A stretch of 64,000 nucleotides of DNA from Ignavibacteriales bacterium (GCA_020635275.1 JACKAA010000002.1:62001-126000); one strand, 5' to 3'. Shown: positions 1 to 9,873, counted from the first letter of the stretch. The notes: a model not told the origin generated them from the letters alone. A program made the numbers and translations.

Positions 1-1
1 A

Positions 2-1489
2 ACACCCGTTATAATTGAAACTTCCCCAACATATTCAAATCTGTTTGGTGCAATTGAAAAATATAATGACGGTTCAGGTATTTGGCAATCAGATTTTACA
101 AATATAAAATCCGGTTCCATTCTAAGAGCAAACAATGGCTTCTTAGTTATAAATGCAATAGATGCAATTAACGAACCTGGTGTTTGGAAAACATTAAAGA
201 GAGTTTTACTTAATGGGAAATTAGAAATTCAGGATTTAGCAAGTGTGTATCAAATAAATTCTAGCACATTAAAACCTGAACCAATTGATATTAATTGTAA
301 AGTTATTATGATTGGCAACAATTATGCTTATTCACTCCTATCAAGTTATGAAGATGATTTTAATAAAATATTTAAAATTAAGGCTGAGTTTGATTATGAA
401 ATGAAAAGATCCGAAGAAGCTTTAATGGAATATGCTAGAATTGTTAAAAAATTGGTATCGCAAGAAAAGTTATTAGAGTTTGATAAATCTGCAATTGGTA
501 AAATTGTTGAATATGGTTCGCGTTATGCAGGTGATCAAAATAAACTGACTACAAGATTTGCCTACATAGCAGATCTAGCTAGAGAAGCTAACTTTTGGGC
601 AAATGATGTGAAAAATAAAATTGTTTCAAAAGACCATGTCATAAAAGCATATGAATCGGCAGTTGAAAGACACAGTTTATATGAAAGTAAAATGAAGGAA
701 ATGATAAATAATGAAACTTACTTAATTGATACAGATGGCGTAAGAGTAGGTCAGATAAATGGATTAGCAGTATACGGAGGAAATTATTATTCGTTCGGCA
801 AGCCTTCAAGAATTACTGCTTCGGTTGGATTAGGAAATGGAAGTATTATAAATGTTGAAAGAGAATCTGGATTAAGTGGAAATACTCACAACAAAGGAAT
901 GTTAATAATAACAGGATATTTTAGAGAAAAATTTGGTAAAAGGTTTCCACTTTCATTTACAGCCAGTTTAGTTTTTGAGCAAGGTTATGGAATGATTGAC
1001 GGAGACAGCGCTTCAGTTACTGAAGTATGTGCATTGCTTTCAAGCATTTCTGAAATACCGATTAAACAATCTTTTGCAATTACGGGATCTATAAATCAGA
1101 AAGGTGATATTCAGCCAATTGGCGGAGTTAATGAAAAAATTGAAGGTTTTTTTGATGTATGTAAAGAAAAAGGTTTAACAAAAAAGCAAGGCGTAATAAT
1201 TCCTCATCAAAATGTAAAAGACCTAATGCTGAAGGACGAAATTGTAGAAGCAGTTAAAAACAAATTGTTTCATATTTATCCAATAAAAACTGTTGATGAA
1301 GCAATTGAATTGCTAACAGGAATTAGAGCCGGTAAATTGCAAAAGAACTGCAAATATCAGCAGCATACAGTTTACGGCGAAGTTGAAAGACATTTAAGAG
1401 AAATGAAAATTAGATTTAAGCCTCAAACAAATGACCAAACTAAAAAAGAAAATGTTAATAAAATATCTAAAGTAAAAGGAAAAAATTGA
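2..1489 (+). CDS. Lon-like AAA+ ATP-dependent protease, C-terminal part (5' end cut by window edge)
   Basis: ATP-dependent serine protease of the LonB / AAA_32 kind, which degrades unfolded or regulatory proteins in the cytoplasm. The reading frame is open from base 2 onward without a start, so the gene begins outside the window; the first in-frame start-like codon near 245 is internal. The visible part holds the end of the AAA module (FGAIEKY, then GSILRANNGFLVINA, then a WKTLKRVLLNGKLEIQ stretch) and the Lon protease domain. The catalytic Ser is in DGDSAS (codon 1007-1009) and the partner Lys is in NEKIEG (codon 1136-1138), so the Ser-Lys dyad is intact. The C-terminal tail after about 1400 is Lys/Asn-rich and probably disordered. 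The stop overlaps the next gene by 4 bases, which suggests translational coupling to pyruvate kinase. Confidence 0.93.
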   Translation, partial: TPVIIETSPTYSNLFGAIEKYNDGSGIWQSDFTNIKSGSILRANNGFLVINAIDAINEPGVWKTLKRVLLNGKLEIQDLASVYQINSSTLKPEPIDINCKVIMIGNNYAYSLLSSYEDDFNKIFKIKAEFDYEMKRSEEALMEYARIVKKLVSQEKLLEFDKSAIGKIVEYGSRYAGDQNKLTTRFAYIADLAREANFWANDVKNKIVSKDHVIKAYESAVERHSLYESKMKEMINNETYLIDTDGVRVGQINGLAVYGGNYYSFGKPSRITASVGLGNGSIINVERESGLSGNTHNKGMLIITGYFREKFGKRFPLSFTASLVFEQGYGMIDGDSASVTEVCALLSSISEIPIKQSFAITGSINQKGDIQPIGGVNEKIEGFFDVCKEKGLTKKQGVIIPHQNVKDLMLKDEIVEAVKNKLFHIYPIKTVDEAIELLTGIRAGKLQKNCKYQQHTVYGEVERHLREMKIRFKPQTNDQTKKENVNKISKVKGKN

Positions 1490-2913
1490 ATACAAGATTT
1501 GTAAAAACTAAAATTTTGGCAACACTTGGCCCCGCATCTGATTCTAAAGAAATGATGCTTAAACTTATTGACGAAGGTGTTAATGCATTTAGAATGAATT
1601 TCTCTCATGGTGATGAAGAATATTTTACAAATTTATTTAACAGAATTCATGACGTCTGTGAGACACGAAAAATGCCTATTCCTATTCTTCAAGATTTACA
1701 GGGTCCAAAAATCCGAATAGGTAAATTGGAAAAAGAAGAAATTGAAATCCTTACAGGAAATAAAATTGAAATTACAATTGATTCAATAGTAGGGAATGAA
1801 AATATTATTTCTTCTTCATATAGGGAATTAGTTACTGATTCAAAAATTGGGAATCAAATACTTATTGATGATGGATTAATAAAATTAGAAATTATTGAAA
1901 AGAAAGAGTGGTCGGTTATTTGTGACATTATTGAAGGAGGCACTCTAAAACCAAAAAAAGGAATGAATCTTCCGGGCATGGTTTTAAGTACACCATCATT
2001 TACTGAAACCGATAAAAAAAACATGGAATTCGCTTTCAAACATAGAATTGATTATGTAGCACTTTCTTTTGTTAGATATGCAGAGGATATTTATGAACTT
2101 AGAGACTGGATGAAAAGCAAAGGTTATGATAAACCAATTATTGCAAAAATTGAGAAGCCTGAAGCTGTAGATAACTTTGAAGCAATTCTAGAAGCATCTG
2201 ATGGAATTATGGTTGCAAGAGGTGATCTTGGTGTTGAACTTGCTCCACAGCTTGTTCCAATAATTCAAAAAAATATAATTGGAAGATGTAATGCAGTTGG
2301 CAAACTTGTAATAACTGCAACTCAAATGCTGGAATCGATGATCAACAATCCTATACCAACAAGAGCTGAAGCATCTGATGTTGCAAATGCTGTTCTTGAT
2401 GGAACTGATGTTGTTATGCTTAGCGGAGAAACCGCTGTTGGGAAATATCCAAAGCAGACAATTAAAACAATGAGAAATATTTTGCTTTCTACTGAATCTC
2501 AAACTCAATTTAAAACACATGTAAAGTTTGAAAATCCAAAAAACCAAGCGGATAATATTTTTGATGCAACCGGAAAAGCTTTTGTGGAAATTGCAAATCA
2601 AGTTAATGCAAAAGCATTGGTTGTTTTTACTCATCACGGAAGGAAAGCAAACATACTTTCTAAATATAATCCCAATGCGCACATTTTTGCATTTTCTGAT
2701 TCCTTTGATACCTTAAACCATTTGAATCTTCATAAGGGAATAAAACCATATTTTTTAAAAGATATAATGAATGAAGACTTTTACATACAAAGTGCATTAG
2801 ATGTTTTATTAAAAGATGAAATTGTAACCGAAGGTGATGTTGTTGTATTTACAGCAGGTGCCCCAATTGACGAAACGGACAGAAAAAATTGGGTTCGATT
2901 TTTAGTTGTATAA
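1486..2913 (+). CDS. pyk: Pyruvate kinase
   Basis: Converts phosphoenolpyruvate and ADP to pyruvate and ATP, the last step of glycolysis, in the cytoplasm. Start is TTG at 1486, preceded by AAAGGA and overlapping the upstream stop (TTGA). At 475 aa it has the usual length. Family signatures are clear: KTKILATLGPAS and NFSHG at the N-terminus, LQDLQGPKIRIGK, the catalytic-lysine region IIAKIEKPEAVDNF, the metal and substrate loop GIMVARGDLGVE, and ITATQMLESM followed by PTRAEASDVANA. The C-terminal allosteric domain is present (about residues 350-475). The unusual point is the neighbour: it shares a 4-base overlap with a Lon-like protease gene rather than with another glycolytic gene. Confidence 0.97.
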   Translation: MNTRFVKTKILATLGPASDSKEMMLKLIDEGVNAFRMNFSHGDEEYFTNLFNRIHDVCETRKMPIPILQDLQGPKIRIGKLEKEEIEILTGNKIEITIDSIVGNENIISSSYRELVTDSKIGNQILIDDGLIKLEIIEKKEWSVICDIIEGGTLKPKKGMNLPGMVLSTPSFTETDKKNMEFAFKHRIDYVALSFVRYAEDIYELRDWMKSKGYDKPIIAKIEKPEAVDNFEAILEASDGIMVARGDLGVELAPQLVPIIQKNIIGRCNAVGKLVITATQMLESMINNPIPTRAEASDVANAVLDGTDVVMLSGETAVGKYPKQTIKTMRNILLSTESQTQFKTHVKFENPKNQADNIFDATGKAFVEIANQVNAKALVVFTHHGRKANILSKYNPNAHIFAFSDSFDTLNHLNLHKGIKPYFLKDIMNEDFYIQSALDVLLKDEIVTEGDVVVFTAGAPIDETDRKNWVRFLVV

Positions 2914-2988
2914 ATCTCTTTATTATTTCTGTACATTGGTAATTTAGTTTCAACACATCAAATATGTATACTTAAAGAAATAATTCTC

Positions 2989-4002
2989 ATGAAACATAAA
3001 TTAGCAAATTGGTGGGAATTACAAGACAACGGAAAAATTCTCTGCACCCTTTGTCCGCGCTACTGTACAATTGGAAAGGGCCAAAAAGGATTTTGCTACA
3101 TAAGAGAAAATATTGATAATAAACTTTATTCAATTGGGTATGGAAGACCAACAGGTTTTGCTATTGATCCAATAGAAAAAAAACCTCTCTCACATTTTTT
3201 ACCTGGGACAAATGTTTTAAGTTTTGGAACAGCCGGCTGTAATCTTGGTTGTAAATTTTGCCAGAACTGGACAATGAGCAAATCAAAACTTGATGATATT
3301 AATTCAATTTATGCAACTCCGGAAAATGTTATTGAATTAGCAAAAAAATATAAAACGCCGTCCGTTGCTTTCACTTATAACGATCCCACCATATTTGGAG
3401 AATACGTAATTGATATTTCTAAAATTGCACGTGAAGAAAATATAAAATCGGTTATGGTAACTGCAGGATACATAGATAAAGAAGCAAGAAAAGATGTTTA
3501 CAAATATATGGATGCAGCAAATGTTGATTTAAAAGCTTTTTCAGAAACTTTTTATCATAAACTGACATTTTCTCATTTAAATGATATTCTTGAAACTCTT
3601 CTTTGGATTAAAAATGAAACAAATGTTTGGCTGGAAATTACCACACTTTTAATTCCCGGTGAAAATGATTCTGAAGATGAAATTAAAAATATGTGCGGTT
3701 GGATTAGTACAAACTTAGGTGAAAATGTTCCGCTGCATTTTACTGCATTTCATCCGGATTTTAAAATGAAAGATAAACCGAGAACTCCTTCATCGACTTT
3801 AGATAATGCAAGAAATATTGCAATTTCAGAAGGAATAAATTATTGCTATGTCGGTAATGTTCATAATTTAGAGGGGCAAACAACTTATTGCCCAAATTGT
3901 AAAGAACCAATTATAATTAGAGACTGGCATTCTGTTTTAGACAAAAAAATGAAAAACAGCAGCTGCAAAAATTGCGGTGAAAAGATTGCCGGAGTTTTTT
4001 AA
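2989..4002 (+). CDS. amrS: AmmeMemoRadiSam-type radical SAM enzyme (AmrS-like)
   Basis: Radical SAM protein of the pyruvate-formate-lyase-activating-like group known as AmrS; its substrate is not established. The CxxxCxxC iron-sulfur motif is seen as CNLGCKFCQNW at about residues 85-95, after a Cys-rich N-terminus (CTLCPRYC, residues 20-27) that is typical of this subfamily. The C-terminus carries two CxxC pairs (CPNC and CKNC), a possible zinc or second cluster site. Length 337 aa fits the family. The other AmmeMemoRadiSam partners (AmmeMemo and AMMECR1 proteins) are not in this window. The gene converges with the next one and the two overlap by 4 bases at their stops. Confidence 0.9.
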   Translation: MKHKLANWWELQDNGKILCTLCPRYCTIGKGQKGFCYIRENIDNKLYSIGYGRPTGFAIDPIEKKPLSHFLPGTNVLSFGTAGCNLGCKFCQNWTMSKSKLDDINSIYATPENVIELAKKYKTPSVAFTYNDPTIFGEYVIDISKIAREENIKSVMVTAGYIDKEARKDVYKYMDAANVDLKAFSETFYHKLTFSHLNDILETLLWIKNETNVWLEITTLLIPGENDSEDEIKNMCGWISTNLGENVPLHFTAFHPDFKMKDKPRTPSSTLDNARNIAISEGINYCYVGNVHNLEGQTTYCPNCKEPIIIRDWHSVLDKKMKNSSCKNCGEKIAGVF

Positions 4003-6164
4003 TATTTATTTTTTTCTGAATACTTTTTAACTAACATTACTGCTTTCTCAAGTGGATCTTCAAATTCTTCAATTTCTGAAATTCCAGTAGAATTAATCCA
4101 GTTCTCTTCCCAATTCAATAAATCAAACTCCTCTGAATTTTTCTCAGCTTCATAAAATAATTTCCACCGTGGGATATAATAGTCTCTAATTAATCCACTC
4201 CATGTTCTTGCTGAATATTCATTTACCCAGCCGCCCCAAGTTGTAATTAATCTTCGTGCATTTTGTTCATAATATCTTTTTTCAAAGTCACTTGAACCAA
4301 AGTTTTGGGCTAAATTAATCCATTGGCTTAAATTATGATTTGGATGTGATTCTAAAAGCCGATCAATGTTATCAAGAATTTCCATTGCTTCATTTAGTTT
4401 GCTATAATCATTTTTATTCTTTCTATCAATGAACGATTTTAATAATTCATCTGCAACTAAACCCAAATATTGAGAAGTTAATTCAATAGCATCAAATAGA
4501 TATAAATTATTATCACCTAATTTATCTTTGCAATTCAAAAATTCTTTAACACCGGTTTTAAACTCTTCCGATTTATTTACCGAACCACTTTGATCCATAT
4601 TTGGCCTGAATTGATATCTATGCCGAGGATGATCTGTAAAAGTTCCAAAACATGATTTTCTAAAATTATCATATGCATGTTTCATTTCACTTGGATAACC
4701 GCCATATCTGCTCTTACAATATTTCTCTATCCATTCATCCAAATTTATTTTTTTATTCGTCCACCCCATTTCTGATAATAATTCATAGATAATTTCATTA
4801 TTTTCAATTCCTTCTGGCGCAAATCCAAATCCAACCAAGTTACCTTTTCTCTCAAAATTTAATGCATCAATTGAAGCAGAAGAATAAATTTCTAAATTAC
4901 CATTCAAGGAAACTTTTCCACCCATATTTGGGATGTAAGAATAAATCCATTGTTTACCAAAAAATCCGTCATAAATTTTCCATGAAGGATCTATTTTCCA
5001 CCAAAGCAAATTATATTCATTGGCTAAGTCAAGAATAAGTAATTTATCATCTGGAACTTCAGAAATTAGTGCTTTTAATTTTTCCGGAGTCCAAAATAAT
5101 TTTCCGTCTTTTTTCATATATGGAAATGTCCAGCCTTGCATAACCCAGGTTGCATTTGAGTTTGCGTCATTTATTGATTTAAAAACTGCTTTACCGTAAT
5201 CAGCAAGTTCAATAAGTGCTTTTGTACTATCTTCAGCAAGAGGAACATCCATTTCGTTAAAACTATCAGCTAAATAAAATTCAGCTGGACCAAATTCTTT
5301 TTCCCATTCTTCAATATACATATTGCCTATTTTTATAAATAAGTCGCTGCCCGGTTCTAGAATATGAGAATTATATTTTTTATCAAATCCGCCCCAATTC
5401 ATATTTCTTAATATTTCATTTGGATAAATTCTAATAATGTCTTCAGGAACAAAGCCAGCAAATGCTTGAATAATTGGTTTAATTCCCAATTCATTATATC
5501 TTTCTAATATTTTGTGATTCAATTCTATTTGTTTGTTAAAAAAATCTTTAGGTAGTTTTCCCTGCCACCCGGTAAGATTGCCCATTCTGTTCCAAGGTAA
5601 ATATGCCGGCCCCGAAAAGAATTTATCAATTTCATCTTTTGTCAATCCAATTTTAATCAACACTCTGTTTAGTATAGCTTCATAACCAATACCCATTAAT
5701 GGCATATTAATTCCATGAACTGCCATCCAATCAATTTCTTTTTCCCATCTTTCCCAATTCCAAAAAGGTGTAGAATAACCATGAGTAACTGAATTAAAAT
5801 AATACCGGTATTTATAAGGAGATTCTACTTCATTTGAATATTGAGGTAAATTCTTTGGAATATTAATTTTATTACCAGACCAGCTAATTATTGATTCACT
5901 CGAATTAAATAAAAAATCATAAGCTCCTCTGCATAAAGCTATTTGTGAATTTCCACTTACGATAATTTTATCATTTTCAGTTTTTACAATATATGAATCA
6001 TTATTAAAAACACTCTCAACCAATTTAAATTCAAAATTATCAGCTAATTCATTACCTCCAATTCTAACAAATACATTTTTAACTGCATCATTTTTTTTAC
6101 TTTCAGAACAGCTTTGTAAAATCATTAATAATAACATTAAACTGATAAAAATTACTCGTTTCAT
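3999..6164 (-). CDS. GH89 alpha-N-acetylglucosaminidase, lipoprotein
   Basis: Secreted glycoside hydrolase of family 89 (NAGLU-like), expected to remove terminal alpha-linked GlcNAc from glycans. I place the start at the ATG at 6164 because a GGAG lies 8 bases upstream and a lipoprotein signal begins there (MKRVIFISLMLLL, then LQSC as the lipobox). The reading frame remains open 12 codons further upstream, but that would bury the signal. Family signatures include the N-terminal region with YRYYFNSVTHGYSTPFWNW and WMAVHGINMPLMGIG, PAYLPWNRMGNLTGWQG, and the acid residue in YLADSFNEMD. Length about 721 aa is normal for bacterial GH89. No other glycan-utilisation genes are nearby, so it looks like an isolated scavenging enzyme anchored to a membrane. 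Confidence 0.93.
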   Translation of the reverse strand: MKRVIFISLMLLLMILQSCSESKKNDAVKNVFVRIGGNELADNFEFKLVESVFNNDSYIVKTENDKIIVSGNSQIALCRGAYDFLFNSSESIISWSGNKINIPKNLPQYSNEVESPYKYRYYFNSVTHGYSTPFWNWERWEKEIDWMAVHGINMPLMGIGYEAILNRVLIKIGLTKDEIDKFFSGPAYLPWNRMGNLTGWQGKLPKDFFNKQIELNHKILERYNELGIKPIIQAFAGFVPEDIIRIYPNEILRNMNWGGFDKKYNSHILEPGSDLFIKIGNMYIEEWEKEFGPAEFYLADSFNEMDVPLAEDSTKALIELADYGKAVFKSINDANSNATWVMQGWTFPYMKKDGKLFWTPEKLKALISEVPDDKLLILDLANEYNLLWWKIDPSWKIYDGFFGKQWIYSYIPNMGGKVSLNGNLEIYSSASIDALNFERKGNLVGFGFAPEGIENNEIIYELLSEMGWTNKKINLDEWIEKYCKSRYGGYPSEMKHAYDNFRKSCFGTFTDHPRHRYQFRPNMDQSGSVNKSEEFKTGVKEFLNCKDKLGDNNLYLFDAIELTSQYLGLVADELLKSFIDRKNKNDYSKLNEAMEILDNIDRLLESHPNHNLSQWINLAQNFGSSDFEKRYYEQNARRLITTWGGWVNEYSARTWSGLIRDYYIPRWKLFYEAEKNSEEFDLLNWEENWINSTGISEIEEFEDPLEKAVMLVKKYSEKNKY

Positions 6165-6308
6165 ATCATTATTCTCCAAAACAATATTATAAATAAACAA
6201 TATCAGTATTTTCTAAAAATAAGATAATATTAAAGCTTTAGAAATAAAATTCATGTTAAAATTGGAAAGTAAAAAAAAAGGGATATGAAAATATCATACC
6301 CCATAAAA

Positions 6309-6809
6309 TTATTTTTTTATTAAAAAGATGTAACTGCTAAAAAGAATTGTTGTTAACACTTGCATAAATATTGGCGTGGAAATTAAACTTCCTTCAATTA
6401 AAACTGCACTTAACAAAGCAAATTTGATTACGTAATAAAATGTTTTACTAATACCAATACTAAAGATCATTGAGCTGAATTTGTTATTGATTTTTTCACT
6501 TAAAAAATAAAATATCCAAGTCATTAAAAGTAATTCACCAGTAATAAGTAATGTTTTTAAAAACACTGGATGAGCCGAAATAACAAAAGAAAATATTGGC
6601 AAAGTTGCAGCTAAAATATAAGCATTTTTCTTAGAAGTATGAACTATTGCCAAAATAAGCATTAATCTCATTGGTTCTATGTAATAAATTGGCAAAGTTG
6701 TTAAATGAGATAAAACAGGAACTAAATAAATTCCTGCAATTGCAAGAATATCAAAAACAGAATTTTTAACTATTTCCTTAGAAATTTTATTACTTAAAAT
6801 AGCTTCCAT
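6309..6809 (-). CDS. Small multi-pass membrane protein, unknown function
   Basis: 166 aa with about five predicted membrane segments (near residues 15-35, 45-60, 62-85, 90-105 and 115-165) and a short charged N-terminus. The arrangement and length recall substrate-binding (S) subunits of ECF vitamin transporters, but I see no diagnostic residue, so this is only a suggestion. Start ATG at 6809 follows an AT-rich leader with weak ribosome-binding potential (AGGAAAT). It stands alone between GH89 and the DUF362 gene, which is divergent from it. An imperfect GGGATATGA / TCATACCCC hairpin just after its stop (about 6280-6302) may terminate it. Confidence 0.7.
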   Translation of the reverse strand: MEAILSNKISKEIVKNSVFDILAIAGIYLVPVLSHLTTLPIYYIEPMRLMLILAIVHTSKKNAYILAATLPIFSFVISAHPVFLKTLLITGELLLMTWIFYFLSEKINNKFSSMIFSIGISKTFYYVIKFALLSAVLIEGSLISTPIFMQVLTTILFSSYIFLIKK

Positions 6810-6909
6810 TTTTATTTCCTATTTAATTTTACTTGAAACAAATATAATATATTTATAAATTAAAAGAAATAAAGGATAGTTTTATCCAGTTAATATTTTG
6901 GAGTTGATT

Positions 6910-7818
6910 ATGAACAGAAGGGAATTCTTTAAGAAAACATCAATTGCCGGACTTGCTGCATATTCTTACGTAAAATTTGGCAATAATAATATATTTGCAC
7001 AATCAGAAAATCCATATGATTTGGTTGCTATAAAAGGTGGAGAGCCGGAAGCAATGTTTGATAAAGCAATGCAATCTTTAGGTGGAATGAAAAATTTTGT
7101 TAAGAAAAATCAAACTGTTGTTATTAAACCAAATATTGGCTGGAATTCTACACCCGAAAGAGCTGCTAATACAAATCCAAAATTAGTTTCACAAATTATA
7201 AAACATTGTTATGAAGCCGGTGCTAAAAAAGTTTACGTGTTTGATCACACTTGCGATAGCTGGCAAAGTTGTTACGATACCAGCATGATTGAAAAATATG
7301 CTAATGATGCCGGAGCAACCGTTGTAACCGGAAATAGTGAAAGTTATTATCATCCGGTAAATGTTCCCAAAGGTAAAAAATTAAAAGACGCTACTGTTCA
7401 TGAACTAATTTTAGAATCTGACGTTTTTATCAATGTACCTGTGCTAAAAAATCATGGCGGAGCCGGATTAACAATTTCTATGAAAAATTTAATGGGAATT
7501 GTTTGGGATAGAAGATTTTGGCACAGAAATGATCTTCACCAATGTATTGCTGATTTTGCAACTTATAGAAAACCGGATCTAAATATTGTTGATGCTTATA
7601 ATGTAATGAAAAGGAACGGTCCTCGCGGTGTTTCTGAGGAAGATGTGGTTACTATGAAATCTCAAATAATTTCCACAGATATTGTTGCTGCAGATGCTGC
7701 GGCTGCCAAACTATTTGGTAAGGAACCTGCTGAATTAGATTACATAAAATATGCAAGCGAATTGGGAATTGGCAAAATGGATTTATCAAAATTAAATATT
7801 AACCGCATCATATTGTAA
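6910..7818 (+). CDS. DUF362 family protein with Tat-type signal
   Basis: DUF362 proteins are associated with iron-sulfur clusters and often sit beside polyferredoxins; their reaction is unknown. I choose ATG at 6910 rather than the TTG at 6898 because GGAG (6900-6903) is well placed and the protein then begins MNRREFFKKTSIAGL, a twin-arginine-like signal (RREFF) ahead of a hydrophobic stretch. Typical features are VIKPNIGWNS, the VFINVPVLKNHGGAG segment and ISMKNLMG. It ends 4 bases before the polyferredoxin gene, so the two form an operon. This pairing supports a role in an exported redox complex. Confidence 0.85.
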   Translation: MNRREFFKKTSIAGLAAYSYVKFGNNNIFAQSENPYDLVAIKGGEPEAMFDKAMQSLGGMKNFVKKNQTVVIKPNIGWNSTPERAANTNPKLVSQIIKHCYEAGAKKVYVFDHTCDSWQSCYDTSMIEKYANDAGATVVTGNSESYYHPVNVPKGKKLKDATVHELILESDVFINVPVLKNHGGAGLTISMKNLMGIVWDRRFWHRNDLHQCIADFATYRKPDLNIVDAYNVMKRNGPRGVSEEDVVTMKSQIISTDIVAADAAAAKLFGKEPAELDYIKYASELGIGKMDLSKLNINRIIL

Positions 7819-7822
7819 AAAT

Positions 7823-9379
7823 ATGGATCTACAATTTCTTAAGAAGATACGGGTAATTATTTCTTTAATCTTCTTTATTTCTGTTTCAGTATTGTATTTT
7901 GATCTGAGTTTCTCAATCCAAAGTTGGTTTGCTGATTATCCACTTTTTCTTCAATTTATTCCATCTTTTCTAAAATTAATTTCTGTAGGATTTTTAGCCG
8001 GGCTCGGATTTTTTATTGTATTAATTCTAACAATTTTATTTGGCAGAGTTTACTGTTCTACAATTTGTCCGCTCGGAATTTTTCAGGATATAATTCTTTT
8101 TATCAGAAGAAAAATTAAAAGGATAAATTTTGATCTAAAATCACCATGGAATAAAACTCGTTACACAATTTTAACTATTACAATTTTACTCTTTCTTTTA
8201 GGGATTTCCCTTGGATTGAATTTACTTGATCCATACAGCAATTATGGAAGAATTGTAAATAATATTTTTCGTCCCACAGCAATTGGTGTAAACAATTTAT
8301 CAGCAAGTATTTTAGAAAGTTTAGGAATTTATTTTATCAGTCCAATGGAATTTGTTGGAGTAAAATTATTCTCATTTATTTTCTCTTTATCAATTCTAAT
8401 TCTTGTTGCTTGGATGTCTGTAAAAAACGGCAGATTGTTTTGTAATTCAATTTGTCCTGTTGGAACATTTTTAGGATTAATTTCTAAGTTCTCAATTTTT
8501 AAAATTGGCATCATAGAATCAAATTGCATTAAATGCGGTGACTGTGAAACTGTCTGCAAATCGAGCTGTATTAATTCAGCAGATGAACAAATTGACTTTA
8601 GCAGATGCGTAGGTTGTTTCAATTGTTTTGATGTTTGTCCATCTATTGGAATTACTTATTTACCTAGATACAAAAAAGAAAAAGCTGTAGTTCCAAATAA
8701 TTCCAAAAGAGATTTTTTTAAGAATATTGGAATATTTTTAATCGGATCAAATTTAATTGCAAAAGCTCAGCAAAAAATTGAAGTTTACAAATTAAACACA
8801 GTTCCGGTTATTAGAAATACTCCGGTTTCTCCGCCTGGATCTTTATCAATTGAAAATTTTAATGATAATTGCACAGCTTGTCATTTATGCGTTGCAAGCT
8901 GCCCGACTCAAGTTTTACAACCTTCATTTTTGGAATATGGTTTACTTCAAATTATGCAGCCGAGAATGGATTACAAATCGAGCTACTGTACTTTTGAATG
9001 CAAAATTTGTTCAGAGGTTTGTCCAAGTGGCGCAATAGTTAATCAAGATTTAGAAGCAAAGAAAACAATTCAACTTGGCAAAGTAAATTTCATAAAAGAA
9101 AATTGTGTAGTCTATACTCAAAAAACAGATTGCGGAGCTTGCGCAGAGCATTGCCCAACAAAAGCTGTTAAAATGGAATTAGACATTGAAGTAAATAAAA
9201 ATGCACCCGTTACAAATCAAGAAATTTGTGTAGGATGCGGTGCTTGTGAATTTGCTTGTCCAACCAAACCTTATAAAGCAATTTATGTTGATGGAAATCC
9301 GGTTCATCAAATTGCACAAAAACCACAAGAAGAAAAGTTAGAAGAAAAAGTTGATTTAAAAGAAGCCTTTCCTTTTTAA
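7823..9379 (+). CDS. Membrane polyferredoxin, NapH/4Fe-4S type
   Basis: Membrane-bound electron-transfer protein. The N-terminal half has about five to six hydrophobic helices with two NapH-like motifs, YCSTICPLG and FCNSICPVG. The C-terminal half holds a series of 4Fe-4S ligands: CIKCGDCETVC, CVGCFNCFDVCP, CTACHLCVASCP, CKICSEVCP, CGACAEHCP and CVGCGACEFACP. A second hydrophobic stretch after KRDFFKNIGIFLIG resembles a fused Tat-like signal, so the later clusters probably lie outside the cytoplasm. It is translated with the DUF362 gene just upstream (4-base gap) and likely passes electrons from quinol or a periplasmic donor. A strong hairpin follows the stop. Confidence 0.88.
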   Translation: MDLQFLKKIRVIISLIFFISVSVLYFDLSFSIQSWFADYPLFLQFIPSFLKLISVGFLAGLGFFIVLILTILFGRVYCSTICPLGIFQDIILFIRRKIKRINFDLKSPWNKTRYTILTITILLFLLGISLGLNLLDPYSNYGRIVNNIFRPTAIGVNNLSASILESLGIYFISPMEFVGVKLFSFIFSLSILILVAWMSVKNGRLFCNSICPVGTFLGLISKFSIFKIGIIESNCIKCGDCETVCKSSCINSADEQIDFSRCVGCFNCFDVCPSIGITYLPRYKKEKAVVPNNSKRDFFKNIGIFLIGSNLIAKAQQKIEVYKLNTVPVIRNTPVSPPGSLSIENFNDNCTACHLCVASCPTQVLQPSFLEYGLLQIMQPRMDYKSSYCTFECKICSEVCPSGAIVNQDLEAKKTIQLGKVNFIKENCVVYTQKTDCGACAEHCPTKAVKMELDIEVNKNAPVTNQEICVGCGACEFACPTKPYKAIYVDGNPVHQIAQKPQEEKLEEKVDLKEAFPF

Positions 9380-9385
9380 ATCAGG

Positions 9386-9420
9386 TAAACATTCCATGTT
9401 TTAAAAACATGGAATGTTTA
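9386..9420. terminator. Long hairpin, bidirectional terminator
   Basis: Perfect inverted repeat with 17-base arms (TAAACATTCCATGTTTT and its complement) around one base. It lies between the converging polyferredoxin and dps genes and has A and T runs on both sides, so it can stop transcription from both directions. The CATTCCAT / ATGGAATG core also occurs in the hairpin downstream of valS. Confidence 0.85.
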
Positions 9421-9432
9421 TTATTATATAAA

Positions 9433-9873
9433 TTACAATGTTGCGTCTAACATCCAAATTGCTTTTTCTAGCCAAGCGATATTATCATCAGCTATACCTT
9501 GAGTTGTAAGATCTCTAAGTTCTTCAGCCAATTTAGAAATTTCTGTGTATTCATTTTTTAGATAATAAAAATCTGATTTTACTCCATTTAAAACATCTGA
9601 TGCAGAAAATTCCTTTTTATCTTCTTCTTTTATTGATGAATTTTCTAGGTAGCTTTTCATTGTGGTTAATGGTTTTCCGCCAATTTGTAAAATTCTTTCT
9701 GCAACTTCATCATATTGTTCAGCAAAATAATTGTAATATTCTTCTGTCACATTGTGAATTCCAAAGAAATGCTGACCTTTAATATTCCAATGATAATTGT
9801 GCAATTTTACATATAAAACTTGTAGATCAGCCAAATTCTTATTCAATTTTTCTATTAATTTATCATTTTTCAT
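9433..9873 (-). CDS. dps: Dps family ferritin-like DNA protection protein
   Basis: Forms a dodecameric shell that oxidises and stores iron and shields DNA from peroxide damage in the cytoplasm. At 146 aa it has family length. The Dps ferroxidase signature is visible: KLHNYHWNIKG near residues 22-32, followed by HNVTEEYYNYFAEQYDEVAERI with the acidic ligands. The N-terminal extension is short, so DNA binding by a tail is uncertain. AGGAG precedes the ATG. The upstream region has an inverted repeat similar to those before the peroxiredoxin and PerR-like genes, which suggests shared peroxide control. Confidence 0.94.
   Translation of the reverse strand: MKNDKLIEKLNKNLADLQVLYVKLHNYHWNIKGQHFFGIHNVTEEYYNYFAEQYDEVAERILQIGGKPLTTMKSYLENSSIKEEDKKEFSASDVLNGVKSDFYYLKNEYTEISKLAEELRDLTTQGIADDNIAWLEKAIWMLDATL

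Noticed and set aside
245..1489. ATG/GTG near 245 as a true gene start
   Set aside because: The frame is open upstream to base 2 and encodes conserved protease sequence, so the start lies outside the window.
2188..2682. 164-aa minus-strand frame inside pyk
   Set aside because: Antisense to a clear pyruvate kinase gene, with a composition typical of a shadow frame (many Cys and Ser, no domain).
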